NCBI RefSeq assembly: GCF_023347275.1
Contig: NZ_CP094468.1
Span: 2,046,001-2,110,000 of the forward strand
Reading direction: 5' to 3'
Source: Faecalibacterium sp. I3-3-89
GTDB taxonomy: Bacteria > Bacillota > Clostridia > Oscillospirales > Ruminococcaceae
DNA length: 64,000 nucleotides
The notes below the pieces were generated by a model that worked only from the letters and a program-made list of their open reading frames with translations, was not told where the DNA came from and made no database searches. The position numbers and the translations under genes were made by a program. This document shows, piece after piece, positions 42,182-50,291 of the stretch. Numbering within the stretch: the first letter of the stretch is position 1; each line of letters starts with the position of its first letter.

Positions 42182-43741
42182 TTATAGCAATCCAGCAAAT
42201 AATCTCATAAATAATTGTCCCAGTCGCAAATATGCACTTCGTCCGGTTTGATATTGGTCTGTCACATCACGACATTCTCCCATCGTTCTTATCAGATCAT
42301 TTTTTATTTCCACAACTGCCTGACAATCTGCCATAAAACAGCCGTTTTCAAAATGGTGATATAAACTTCGATAATCCAAATTAATTGTTCCACAAGTTGC
42401 CATACAGTCATCTGCCACACTCATTTTTGCATGACAGAAACCAGGAGTCCACTCATAAACACGAACACCATGTTTAACTAATCCATGATAAAAAGAACGA
42501 GTTACATTATAAATGAATTTTTTATCAGGGATACCAGGTGTGATAATTCTTACGTCTACCCCTCGCTTAGCAGCCAGACATAACGCATGCGTCATTTCAT
42601 CTGTTATGATTAGATATGGAGTCATAAACCAACAATATTTTTCAGCTTTATTTATCATACTGATATAAACTTCTTCTCCGACCTGCTCATTATCCATAGG
42701 ACTGTCTGCATAAGGCTGAACAAAACCTGTTTGCTGTGCTTTATAATCGTAATGAATAATGTATTTACTAAAATCAGTATCATTCGTAGCTTTTTCACTA
42801 ACAGCATTCCACATTTCTAAAAATGTCACTGTAAGCGACTGAACAGCATCTCCTTCTAAACGAATACCTGTATCTTTCCACTGTCCATACGGGTGTGTGT
42901 AATTAAAATATTCGTTTGCTAGATTATATCCACCTGTAAATCCGACTTTTCCATCAATAACTGTTATTTTTCTATGATCACGATTGTTCAAAAACAGATT
43001 TAAACCTGGCATAAACGGATTGAATACACGGCAATGAATTCCTATTGTCTCCATTTTTTTCACAAAATCTGTGTTAATAAAGCCTATAGAACCCATATCA
43101 TCGTAGAATACTCTAACTTCCACACCTGCTTTTACTCGCTCTTCCAGAACATCTTGAATCTTATGCCATGCTTCAGCGTCTTCTATCGCATGATATTCCA
43201 TAAAGATAAACTTTTGTGCTTTCTCCAAATCCTTAAGCTGTGCCTCTAATCCTTTCACTGCTTCATCAAAATACACAATATCCGTATTCTGATAGATTGG
43301 ATACTGCGAATTTCTTTGTATGTAACTTGCTATATTTCCTGCTTTCGGAATTGTTTCTTTTATTCTGCTCAAACACTCCTGACTGTCCGGAAGCATTGGT
43401 AACAATTTGCTATCAATTTCTGCATACCGCTCACGCATTTTATGTGTGCCACCATTCAAACCAATCAACAAATACAGGCCTACACCCATAATTGGGAAAA
43501 TTAGAATTAAGATGACCCAAGGCATTTTCATAGAGGATGTCTTATTTGATGCGTACAATCCCAAAACCAAGATCCCACTCAAAATCCTTGTAAATAAATT
43601 TATGACTTCTGCATATTCATTCAAGCGTGTTACGATAGTAATAATAAAAATCACTTCCAGAAGAATGCAGATTATGGAAAAACACAGCCGTTTTACCCCA
43701 TTTTTTGTTTTTGCTTTGCCCTCTAAAGTATCTTGTTTCAT
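42182..43741 (-). CDS. cls: cardiolipin synthase
   Basis: 519 residues. Two or three N-terminal membrane helices (PWVILILIFPIMGVGLYLLI), then two HKD motifs: NRDHRKITVIDGKVGFTGGY and CHAKMSVADDCMATCGTINL. Full-length bacterial Cls architecture. Joins two phosphatidylglycerols into cardiolipin. Low GC like the rest of the module, unlike the host genes. It sits behind its own terminator and is separate from the PLD/two-component unit. Confidence 0.92.
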   Translation of the reverse strand: MKQDTLEGKAKTKNGVKRLCFSIICILLEVIFIITIVTRLNEYAEVINLFTRILSGILVLGLYASNKTSSMKMPWVILILIFPIMGVGLYLLIGLNGGTHKMRERYAEIDSKLLPMLPDSQECLSRIKETIPKAGNIASYIQRNSQYPIYQNTDIVYFDEAVKGLEAQLKDLEKAQKFIFMEYHAIEDAEAWHKIQDVLEERVKAGVEVRVFYDDMGSIGFINTDFVKKMETIGIHCRVFNPFMPGLNLFLNNRDHRKITVIDGKVGFTGGYNLANEYFNYTHPYGQWKDTGIRLEGDAVQSLTVTFLEMWNAVSEKATNDTDFSKYIIHYDYKAQQTGFVQPYADSPMDNEQVGEEVYISMINKAEKYCWFMTPYLIITDEMTHALCLAAKRGVDVRIITPGIPDKKFIYNVTRSFYHGLVKHGVRVYEWTPGFCHAKMSVADDCMATCGTINLDYRSLYHHFENGCFMADCQAVVEIKNDLIRTMGECRDVTDQYQTGRSAYLRLGQLFMRLFAGLL

Positions 43742-43861
43742 ATATATTCCGCCTTCCTACTTGCTCAGTTTTCTCCCTAAATTTCGTGGAACATACCAAT
43801 TTTGTCTTTTATTCTCTGCATTTCATTACACCGGACTGGATAAGTTTGGTGCGGATGTCCT

Positions 43862-43923
43862 CATACAGTGAAATAATTTGATACTTACAAGTATATTCCA
43901 AATAGTCAGAATTGCAATAGGTA
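43862..43923 (+). repeat. direct repeat (62 bp), copy 2, right of the low-GC module
   Basis: Same orientation and sequence as 37580-37642 with one base missing in ATATT(T)CC. Confidence 0.9.
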
Positions 43924-43925
43924 AC

Positions 43926-44048
43926 ATGAGCCGTTTTCAACTGACAATGCAAATCTTATTCGGTATGCCCGAAGATCGTCGCAAATGTATTCCTTCAATG
44001 GTAACAATCATGGAGATTAGCGTTTATCTGGAGATCGCCAAAGGATAA
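43926..44048 (+). CDS. short ORF, possible remnant of a YolD-like protein
   Basis: 40 codons, MSRFQLTMQILFGMPEDRRK..., ending MVTIMEISVYLEIAKG. The end resembles the C-terminus of the YolD-like protein at 36481 (SIMEIDQYLGIT). It starts 3 bp after the direct repeat and is followed by a terminator. Probably a truncated remnant rather than a working gene. Confidence 0.35.
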   Translation: MSRFQLTMQILFGMPEDRRKCIPSMVTIMEISVYLEIAKG

Positions 44049-44062
44049 ATAGAAGCAGTATT

Positions 44063-44111
44063 AAAGCCGTTCACCACGCAGATTTTCCAGCGTGGCGAAC
44101 GGCTTTTTTGC
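44063..44111 (+). terminator. intrinsic terminator
   Basis: AAAGCCGTTC..ACGC paired with GCGT..GAACGGCTTT, followed by TTTTG; probably shared with the convergent XRE gene. Confidence 0.75.
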
Positions 44112-44122
44112 TGCCCCTATAT

Positions 44123-44326
44123 TTACAGGTAGGCGGAATCGAAGAAGTCTTTTAATGTAATTCCTAAACCCTGACAAATTCTTTCAATCGTCTCTACGCT
44201 TAACTGACCTCCCCGACGGGCAGTACTTTGGATCGTTGAATACGATATCCCGCATTTTTTTGTCAACACACATAGATTCATATCACGCTCTTGCATTAAA
44301 TCCTGAACACGCTTGATCGTATCCAC
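44123..44326 (-). CDS. small XRE-family (Cro-like) DNA-binding protein
   Basis: 67 residues. One HTH: RDMNLCVLTKKCGISYSTIQ, STARRGGQLSVETIERICQG, ITLKDFF. Start taken as GTG 44326, with GGGAGGG upstream; ATG 44341 overlaps that box. It lies 19 bp behind the CI-like repressor and may be its Cro-type or accessory partner. Confidence 0.75.
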   Translation of the reverse strand: MDTIKRVQDLMQERDMNLCVLTKKCGISYSTIQSTARRGGQLSVETIERICQGLGITLKDFFDSAYL

Positions 44327-44345
44327 GAAAATCCCTCCCATCTTT

Positions 44346-45173
44346 TTAGTTCAAAACTTTTCCAACGATCTCAAATCTTTGCTCTGGAGATATAAGGATC
44401 GGCGAATATTTGGTGTTAAGAGAAACCAAAACCGGTTGGTTATGCACCACGCCATAGCTGTCGGTAAGGAACTCTGCTTGGGATTTGTCTGGGGTATGTT
44501 CATCGTATTTTTTCAGATATCCACAGTCATCATATACGAATATCCCGATATCCCCGCATTCAAGTTCTTCGCAGCGCTTCACCCATACAATCTGTCCGTT
44601 ATGATAACGTGGCTCCATACTATCACCGCTAACGTATATCCCGAACTCGGCACCAGCCGGAACGCTACTGGCAGGCACTTGTATCTGCTGGAACATTTCA
44701 CCCTCAAGAAAAGCTCCTAGACCTGCCGATACTGGCAACTCTGATACAGGCATCATTATGTAGTCGATTTCCGCGGGTTCTTCTGCGTCTGGCTGGTAGC
44801 GCCGGGATGCAATCAAGTCCATTTCGTACTCAGCGACCTTTTTTTGCCCGATGTCATTTAGAAGGGCGGGTTTCTGAAAGTTCTTTGTAAAGTAGGAAGG
44901 ACCCTCCTTGATGTTCAATGCGTAGCAGATTGCAACTAGTTGGTAGATGCTAGGAGTGGTATAGCCTTTTTCCCATTTGCTGATTCCTTTATCACTGACA
45001 TCGACGCCATAGTGACGGAGAAGTTCAGAGAAAGCTACAAGTGAATAGCCATTCCTTTTTCGTGTGCCTGCGAGAATCTGACCAACCTCATTGCTATCCC
45101 TCGCAGCGACTGCATCATAGCGCACTGTGGATGGGGCTATGTGCATTTTGGTGAGCATGGTTTTCTTTTTCAT
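44346..45173 (-). CDS. CI/LexA-like repressor (XRE HTH plus S24 peptidase)
   Basis: 275 residues. HTH at about residues 30-85 (SLVAFSELLRHYGVDVSDKG, ISKWEKGYTTPSIYQLVAIC). C-terminal S24 domain with nucleophile Ser in YVSGDSMEPRYHNGQIVWVK and the general-base Lys in DCGYLKKY. LexA/CI-type repressors self-cleave on DNA damage. AAAGGAG lies before ATG 45173. It faces an operon that includes an ImmA-type peptidase across a 208-bp divergent promoter region. Confidence 0.88.
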   Translation of the reverse strand: MKKKTMLTKMHIAPSTVRYDAVAARDSNEVGQILAGTRKRNGYSLVAFSELLRHYGVDVSDKGISKWEKGYTTPSIYQLVAICYALNIKEGPSYFTKNFQKPALLNDIGQKKVAEYEMDLIASRRYQPDAEEPAEIDYIMMPVSELPVSAGLGAFLEGEMFQQIQVPASSVPAGAEFGIYVSGDSMEPRYHNGQIVWVKRCEELECGDIGIFVYDDCGYLKKYDEHTPDKSQAEFLTDSYGVVHNQPVLVSLNTKYSPILISPEQRFEIVGKVLN

Positions 45174-45206
45174 AACAAGAACACTCCTTTGTGATCCGGT
45201 AGCTCT

Positions 45207-45235
45207 ATTATAGTATAGAAAATACAGGAAATCAA
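45207..45235 (-). promoter_or_regulatory. promoter of the CI-like repressor
   Basis: Minus strand TTGATT (45230-45235), 17-bp spacer, TATAAT (45207-45212). Confidence 0.7.
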
Positions 45236-45268
45236 TAAGAAATCTCCAAAATAGCGACAAATGCGTAA

Positions 45269-45297
45269 TTGACATCTCCATAAAGTAGGTATATAAT
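45269..45297 (+). promoter_or_regulatory. divergent promoter of the ImmA operon
   Basis: Perfect TTGACA (45269-45274), 17-bp spacer, perfect TATAAT (45292-45297). Strong and probably silenced by the CI-like repressor (inference). Confidence 0.75.
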
Positions 45298-45381
45298 CGA
45301 ATCAAATCAACGAATAACAGCTTTTTGGTGTTGATTCTGGACCGAAATCGTATTTGTTCGGTGTTTTTAAGAGGTGATATT

Positions 45382-45579
45382 ATGAGAAAAGAAAACGTAA
45401 GATGCCCGATGTGCGGAACCATGAACTATGATGTAGATCTTGATGCAACCGATGGCTGGACAAAATGCCGTCTGTGCAAAGCGGTAACCTGTTCTATGGA
45501 TGAGTGGAAAAAACATACAGTGTCCGTTCCGCTGTTGAACGAAAAGCAGCTCGTGGCACGCAGCATGGTTCGCAAGTAA
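45382..45579 (+). CDS. small zinc-ribbon protein
   Basis: 65 residues. MRKENVRCPMCGTMNYDVDL..TKCRLCKAVTC: two CxxC pairs. GAGGTGAT lies before ATG 45382. First gene of the rightward unit. Function unknown. Confidence 0.6.
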   Translation: MRKENVRCPMCGTMNYDVDLDATDGWTKCRLCKAVTCSMDEWKKHTVSVPLLNEKQLVARSMVRK

Positions 45580-45623
45580 TACACGCTGCGTTCTGATAAA
45601 TCTGCAAAAAAGGAGGATTTCTG

Positions 45624-45905
45624 ATGTGTGGTGATTACAACCTTCGCCGTGAGAAAAGATACGTCGAAGTGGACGTTCGTTTTACTCCTGATGGCAAGAT
45701 CCGCCCTCTTGCCATAAACTATGACAAGGCTCACACTTATGGCATTGATCGTGTCTTGGCAGTCAAGCACGGTACATCACGTTTTGGCGTGAAAGGGCAT
45801 TGCTTCACCTGCCTGATTTGCGGGCAGAAGCGGAATCTTTGGCTTGAGCAGGGCAAGTGGTTCGTGGAAGCCTACTGCTCCGTGCCGGAAAGCCGTGCTT
45901 CGTAA
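45624..45905 (+). CDS. small element protein with CxxC, unknown
   Basis: 93 residues, MCGDYNLRREKRYVEVDVRF, then PDGKIRPLAINYDKAHTYGI and CFTCLICGQKRNLWLEQGKW. Resembles the small proteins encoded next to ImmA-like peptidases in integrative elements. Its stop overlaps the next start (TAATG). GGAGG lies upstream. Confidence 0.65.
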   Translation: MCGDYNLRREKRYVEVDVRFTPDGKIRPLAINYDKAHTYGIDRVLAVKHGTSRFGVKGHCFTCLICGQKRNLWLEQGKWFVEAYCSVPESRAS

Positions 45906-46612
45906 TGGCAAGGTACTTATCCCGCGCAGACCTTTCGCGCATAGCGGGTAAGTATATCGACCAGTACTATACCCGCTTCGGGATCAGCAAAGATGCCCCG
46001 GAACCCATTGACCCTGAACGGCTTGCAAGCGCTGTTCTTGGGCTGAATGTGAAAATGCTGCCGCTATGTAGCGATGGCAGCGTCCTCGGACTTACCGTTT
46101 TTCAAAGATGCGGTTTTACCGTAACTTTAGGGGATGGTACAAAGCTTGTAGAGATATTCATGCCGAAGGACGTTGTGATCGATTCTGCCCTTGCGGCAGA
46201 CGGCTGCACCGGATGCCGGAATTTCACGATAGCGCATGAGGCGGCACACCAGATTTTAGCTGATCTGTTCCCGAACGACTATGGAAAAGCAGTCAAGTGC
46301 CGTGGGCACATTGCCTATCGGGAACGAAACGGACAACCCTCATGGGAAGAATGGCAGGCAAACACCCTTGCAGCAGAGCTGCTGATGCCGACATTTCTGG
46401 TCAACGTCGAAATAGAACGGGCAGCGCTGTGCCTGCCGAATGGAATCCTATACAAATCCGCATCTGACCCGAACTATGAAAAAATTCTGGAGATGGCTGT
46501 GCGGATGGGAGTATCGTGGTCTGCTATCAGGATCAGACTACAGCAGATGCAGGTCATAAAAGGCAAACCCATCCACTGCCATCCATTGGACATCATCCGA
46601 TTTGGAGAATAA
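45905..46612 (+). CDS. ImmA/IrrE-family metallopeptidase
   Basis: 235 residues. Zinc peptidase motif HEAAHQ in FTIAHEAAHQILADLF, with a downstream WEEWQANTLAAELLMP that supplies the third ligand (Glu/Ala helix). In ICEBs1 the ImmA peptidase cleaves the ImmR repressor to switch the element on. Here the likely target is the divergent CI-like repressor (inference). It overlaps the preceding gene by one base. Confidence 0.88.
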   Translation: MARYLSRADLSRIAGKYIDQYYTRFGISKDAPEPIDPERLASAVLGLNVKMLPLCSDGSVLGLTVFQRCGFTVTLGDGTKLVEIFMPKDVVIDSALAADGCTGCRNFTIAHEAAHQILADLFPNDYGKAVKCRGHIAYRERNGQPSWEEWQANTLAAELLMPTFLVNVEIERAALCLPNGILYKSASDPNYEKILEMAVRMGVSWSAIRIRLQQMQVIKGKPIHCHPLDIIRFGE

Positions 46613-46614
46613 AC

Positions 46615-46818
46615 ATGATTCAGTCAAATAATCGTCCTTTTAAAAATAAACCGCTGAGCAATATACAGCAGGCACAATTCAGCATCGGCTGGAGGTTTTG
46701 CCCCGTTTGCGGACACAAGCTCTACCAAAAAGATGAGAGCTGTTCAGGCACTATCCGCATAAAGTGCCTCAAGTGCGGCAACGTAGCAACGGTTGATTTA
46801 GCCTATCGCAGGCGTTGA
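46615..46818 (+). CDS. small zinc-ribbon protein (Com-like)
   Basis: 67 residues. FCPVCGHKLYQKDESCSGTI, RIKCLKCGNVATVDLAYRRR: a four-cysteine ribbon like the Com translational regulators of Mu-like phages. It starts 2 bp after the ImmA gene. Confidence 0.6.
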   Translation: MIQSNNRPFKNKPLSNIQQAQFSIGWRFCPVCGHKLYQKDESCSGTIRIKCLKCGNVATVDLAYRRR

Positions 46819-47148
46819 TTGCTTTATAGGCAAAACACAATTTCAAAAATCGGGTGCATTGCACCCTGAATATGGACTGTTCGTCACCGAGCAACGGGCC
46901 ATTGCCGCAAGGCAATGTATGAAACGCGCACCAAATAGCCGGGCAACAGCTGATAGAGTGATTCTGCTTTAGAACCGCTCTGTTAGTTGGTTGTCCGGCT
47001 ATTTTTTTAGCCTTCAGGTAGCCTGCTCCCGTAAAAAGGAGCAGGCTTTATGTTTGTCCGTTTTTCGTGGATGCCCCAAGCGGCGAAATATCCGTAGCCT
47101 TCCAAATTTTCGACTTTTTACGCTTTATCGAAAATTTGGAGGTTTAAC
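46819..47148 (+). ncRNA. 330-bp leader with stacked hairpins before the sigma-like gene
   Basis: No gene. Hairpins: GGGTGCATTGCACCC near 46852, GCCATTGCCGCAAGGCAATGT near 46908, a long one AATAGCCGGGCAAC..GTTGTCCGGCTATT (46936-47002) with TTTTTTT, and GCCTGCTCC..GGAGCAGGC (47021-47046). Two are terminator-like. A regulatory leader or small RNA is possible; no known class is recognised. Confidence 0.4.
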
Positions 47149-47640
47149 ATGGGCTTCAACTATGGTTTGGAAAAGAAGAATTTTGATAGTCAGTGGGCTA
47201 TGACCCGCAAGCAGTATGAAGATGCCGGTATGAGCAGCGAAGCGATTCAGGCAATGTACGATTACGACTGGTCTGTTTTTAACGCTAATCGCTCTTACCA
47301 GAACCATACGCAGGAAATGGCTGCGCCGTCCTTTGAGCAGAGCGAAGAATCCTACTCGCCCTTGATGAACAAGTATCAGGAAGCCGTTTCCGTTACGGAT
47401 ACTTACCACGAAACTAAAAGCCGTTTTGCATGGATTGGTGAGATTGAGAACGAGCAGTTGCTTACTGCACTCGAAACTTTGAAAACCGAAGATTTGGAAA
47501 TTATCACCATGTACGCTTACGAGGGATACGACATCACTGAAATTTCTAAAGTCTACGGCGTATCTCGGCCCACTATTAGTATCAAAATCAAGAGAATTAC
47601 TAAATTTTTGAAAAACTTCAATTTTAATGCTACGAATTGA
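47149..47640 (+). CDS. sigma-70-like (region 4) transcription factor of the element
   Basis: 163 residues. The C-terminal region carries an HTH: LEIITMYAYEGYDITEISKV, YGVSRPTISIKIKRITKFLK. The N-terminal region is acidic and lacks a clear region 2. Such sigma-like proteins are encoded near integrase modules of gut integrative elements. GGAGG lies 8 bp before ATG 47149. It directly precedes the structured RNA. Confidence 0.75.
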   Translation: MGFNYGLEKKNFDSQWAMTRKQYEDAGMSSEAIQAMYDYDWSVFNANRSYQNHTQEMAAPSFEQSEESYSPLMNKYQEAVSVTDTYHETKSRFAWIGEIENEQLLTALETLKTEDLEIITMYAYEGYDITEISKVYGVSRPTISIKIKRITKFLKNFNFNATN

Positions 47641-47728
47641 CCCTTCTCGATGCCTACCAAGTGAAGGGACAATTTTCCAAGCGGCACTCGCCGCAGGGAA
47701 AAACGTCCAACCTCATGAACCTTGAAAA

Positions 47729-47893
47729 CTGAATAGTTCCGTCATCTGGTACTCCGATAATGATACTTCCGTAATTCGCGGCCCGGTCACAAAGCAGACG
47801 GGGTGGCTGAAATGCCAATGAAGCGGTACAAGTCCGCTGCCAGATGTTTATGCCCCACTCGTAGGGGGCCGAGGGCGAATATGCGAGACCTTT
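47729..47893 (+). ncRNA. structured RNA, copy 1 (unassigned class)
   Basis: Homologous to 59591-59753. Conserved blocks are CCCGGTCA, AGACGGGGTGGCTGAAATGCC (shown only in part) and a GAGACCTT(T/A)A end. A long-range helix CATCTGG (47743-47749) with CCAGATG (47840-47846) is replaced in copy 2 by other paired bases. The internal hairpin GCGGTACAAGTCCGC also changes in a compensated way. A hairpin plus T run follows at 47908-47954. No matching protein frame exists in the two copies. Confidence 0.7.
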
Positions 47894-47907
47894 AATCATA
47901 TTGATCC

Positions 47908-47954
47908 GGGAACTGCCGGGTACGTTTTTGCGCATCCGGCAGTTTCCGTTTTTT
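47908..47954 (+). terminator. intrinsic terminator after RNA copy 1
   Basis: GGAACTGCCGGG .. CCGGCAGTTTCC followed by GTTTTTT, 60 bp before the next gene. Confidence 0.8.
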
Positions 47955-48015
47955 ACGTATCCCAATTTATTCTCTATCCGAATATCCACTTTGATACATA
48001 TAGGAGGACACTTTT

Positions 48016-48243
48016 ATGGATGAGTTGAACCCCACGGTGCGCGAGCAGGAGATCTACGAGGAGATGGAGCTGACCCCTGAGATGGTCAAGTCCATCCGCA
48101 CCCTCTGCGGTACCTGTCTGCGGCACTTTGTGGATGCAAAGGCATTCAAGATCGCACTTGTACCCAGCGCAGACCGGAGCATGGACACCTGCACCGTCTG
48201 CCAGATGCGGCGCGGCTACGATTATGTAGTCATGCACCGCTGA
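48016..48243 (+). CDS. small conserved element protein with cysteine motifs
   Basis: 75 residues, acidic N-terminus (MDELNPTVREQEIYEEMELT) and CGTCLRHF..CTVCQMRRGY. No known function. AGGAGG precedes ATG 48016. First gene after the RNA. Confidence 0.6.
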   Translation: MDELNPTVREQEIYEEMELTPEMVKSIRTLCGTCLRHFVDAKAFKIALVPSADRSMDTCTVCQMRRGYDYVVMHR

Positions 48244-48329
48244 CCCAACCATACCACCATACCTTGAACGAAGCCCGCTGCGGAACATCCGGCAGCGGGC
48301 TTTGCACATAACAACATGGAGGTACAATT

Positions 48330-49004
48330 TTGCAGCAAAACTGGAAATTCCAACGCGGAGACATCTTCTTCACCCATTTCGGGGCGAGCACCGGTTCGGA
48401 ACAGTGCGGTGACCGTCCGGCGGTCATTCTTCAGAATGACGTGGGCAACTATCACTCTCCGACCCTGATCGTTGCGACCATGACAAGCAAGGCGGAAAAG
48501 AAAGTAAACCAGCCGACCCACTGCCTGTTGGAAAACGCAGGGTTGAATATGCCGTCCGTTGTGCAGGCAGAGCAGATCTTCACCATCGACAAGAGCCGGG
48601 CGCTGAAGTATCTGGGGCATCTGACCCCGGAGGAGATGCGCAGGGTGGATGATGCAGTGCGTATCAGCCTTGCGCTGAACCCCATGGGCAGCATCCAGCA
48701 GATGGAGCCTATCCGGCGCTCTACGGCGCTTTACGCGCCGCCTGAGGTGGTGGATGGCAAACCACCTGTCTACCCCTATACGCCCATCAAATCGTCTTTT
48801 GAGAACGCCGGAAGCATCGAGGAAATGATGCTGTACACCGAGTTGCAATCCGCGGTTCATGCCATGATCCAGCGGTTGGAATACAGCTTCACCTTCAATC
48901 CCAGCCTGCTCACCAGCCCGAAGCGTAAGCAGCAGGTGGCTGAGATCTTAGAGGAAGCCGAGAAGTACATTTGGAGAATTAAGGAGGAAATGCGATGCGC
49001 CTGA
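48330..49004 (+). CDS. MazF/PemK-like protein with a C-terminal extension
   Basis: 224 residues. The N-terminal 110 residues have the PemK fold signatures: KFQRGDIFFTHFGASTGSEQ, CGDRPAVILQND, TLIVATMTSK. MazF/PemK toxins are mRNA endonucleases. The C-terminal 110 residues are an unusual helical extension (SSFENAGSIEEMMLYTELQS). Start TTG 48330 behind GGAGG. No obvious antitoxin precedes it; the overlapping downstream ParB-like gene is the only partner candidate. Confidence 0.75.
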   Translation: MQQNWKFQRGDIFFTHFGASTGSEQCGDRPAVILQNDVGNYHSPTLIVATMTSKAEKKVNQPTHCLLENAGLNMPSVVQAEQIFTIDKSRALKYLGHLTPEEMRRVDDAVRISLALNPMGSIQQMEPIRRSTALYAPPEVVDGKPPVYPYTPIKSSFENAGSIEEMMLYTELQSAVHAMIQRLEYSFTFNPSLLTSPKRKQQVAEILEEAEKYIWRIKEEMRCA

Positions 49005-49804
49005 ACGAAAACAATACCTTCATTGGTATCAACCCGCCGTACCAGCTTTCGGTCATCCACAGCAGCAAGCTGATCTATCCCCGCGAGATCTACCAGCGGG
49101 GCGTGGAGCGCAAGCGGGTGGAGCTGATCGCCAGAGACTTCAATGAGTACATCGTTAACGAGCCGAAGGTCAGCTTCCGCAACGGCAGATACTATGTGAT
49201 GGACGGGCAGCACACCATCGAGGGCTGCATCCTCCTCAACGGTGGCGCGGACCGCCCGATCCTCTGCAAGGTCTACACCGGACTGACGATGGAGCAGGAA
49301 GCCCTGCTCTTTGCGGAGCAGAACGGTCACGCCGCACCCCTGTCGGCGGGCATCAAGCTGCGCGCCAAGGTAGTGGGCGGCGATGCGCCTTCCAAGGCGT
49401 TTGTCGCAGCCACCAACCGGGTGGGGCTGTCCCTCAACTACGACAGCATGCAGCTGAGCGACTACCGTATCAGCTGCGTGGGCACGGCGCTGAAGCTGTA
49501 CGACCAGCTGGGCGAAGAAATCTACTGCGAAGCCCTGCGGCACATCGTGGAAGCGTGGGAGGGCAGACCGGATTCCTTCCGGGCGGCTGTCCTGCGGGGC
49601 GTGATGTACTTTGTGCAGCTGTATCATGGACAGTACAGCGCGGAGCGGCTTGTCCGTGCGCTGAGCGGAGTCCATCCCATGGAGCTCTACCGTATCAGCC
49701 GGGATAATCCCGCCAAGCTTCCGGGCTGGCGGCGGTACGTTTACCCCATCTACACCACCTACAACGGCAAGTGCAGGAAGGATGCGCTGCCGATGAAGTT
49801 CTAA
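48995..49804 (+). CDS. ParB/DGQHR-like nuclease-fold protein (DUF6551-like)
   Basis: 269 residues. YYVMDGQHTIEGCILLNGGA carries the DGQH motif of ParB/Srx-fold and DGQHR-domain proteins, followed by LFAEQNGHAAPLSAGIKLRA. In this fold the motif lies at the nucleotide- or DNA-binding site. It overlaps the MazF-like gene by 10 bp, so the two are coupled. AAGGAGG lies before ATG 48995. Role in the element unknown. Confidence 0.7.
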   Translation: MRLNENNTFIGINPPYQLSVIHSSKLIYPREIYQRGVERKRVELIARDFNEYIVNEPKVSFRNGRYYVMDGQHTIEGCILLNGGADRPILCKVYTGLTMEQEALLFAEQNGHAAPLSAGIKLRAKVVGGDAPSKAFVAATNRVGLSLNYDSMQLSDYRISCVGTALKLYDQLGEEIYCEALRHIVEAWEGRPDSFRAAVLRGVMYFVQLYHGQYSAERLVRALSGVHPMELYRISRDNPAKLPGWRRYVYPIYTTYNGKCRKDALPMKF

Positions 49805-49919
49805 ACTCAAATATCTCCTTTGGCAAGGGCGATGGTACCCGGAAAAAGGCCATTGCTCTTTACATATAGTATTTTCTTTCAAATAATTGACATATTGAAC
49901 TGGAAAGGAGAGGACCGGA

Positions 49920-50291
49920 ATGAGCGAGATCGCAGCCTGCACTTTGATTCAGGAAGAGCCCGACCGCAAGACAGAGCGGTACATGATGATGTTCAAGGAT
50001 TACCCGGATGTGGTATCCGTAGACATTCTTCAGGAAATGCTTGGCATCTGCCGGAAGAATGCGTATCTGCTGGTCAAGCAGAATAAGATCCACTCGGCGC
50101 GTGTAGGACGCAGTTATAAGATACCAAAACTCTGCGTGGTAGAGTACCTGATCGATCAGAATCGGCAACTTGGAGGGATGCGCCTTTCAAACTCTCTTGC
50201 GCCATCCTTGCAAAACACTCCAGAGTCTTCTAAACTTATGATGCCTAAGCAAAGGACGTTTGGCTGCGAACAGAAAGGAGCATCACTATGA
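49920..50291 (+). CDS. xis: excisionase (Xis-like HTH)
   Basis: 123 residues. FKDYPDVVSVDILQEMLGIC, AYLLVKQNKIHSARVGRSYK, CVVEYLIDQ: a MerR-like winged HTH of integrative-element excisionases, related to the HTH at 9876. A TTGACA box lies at about 49885. Its stop overlaps the integrase start (ATGA). It should direct the integrase towards excision. Confidence 0.85.
   Translation: MSEIAACTLIQEEPDRKTERYMMMFKDYPDVVSVDILQEMLGICRKNAYLLVKQNKIHSARVGRSYKIPKLCVVEYLIDQNRQLGGMRLSNSLAPSLQNTPESSKLMMPKQRTFGCEQKGASL

Noticed and set aside
47729..47893. Cobalamin riboswitch or group II intron
   Set aside because: GAGACC and GCCA-like pieces recall cobalamin riboswitches, but the B12 box order and the kissing-loop layout are missing; no domain V-like hairpin or reverse transcriptase supports an intron.
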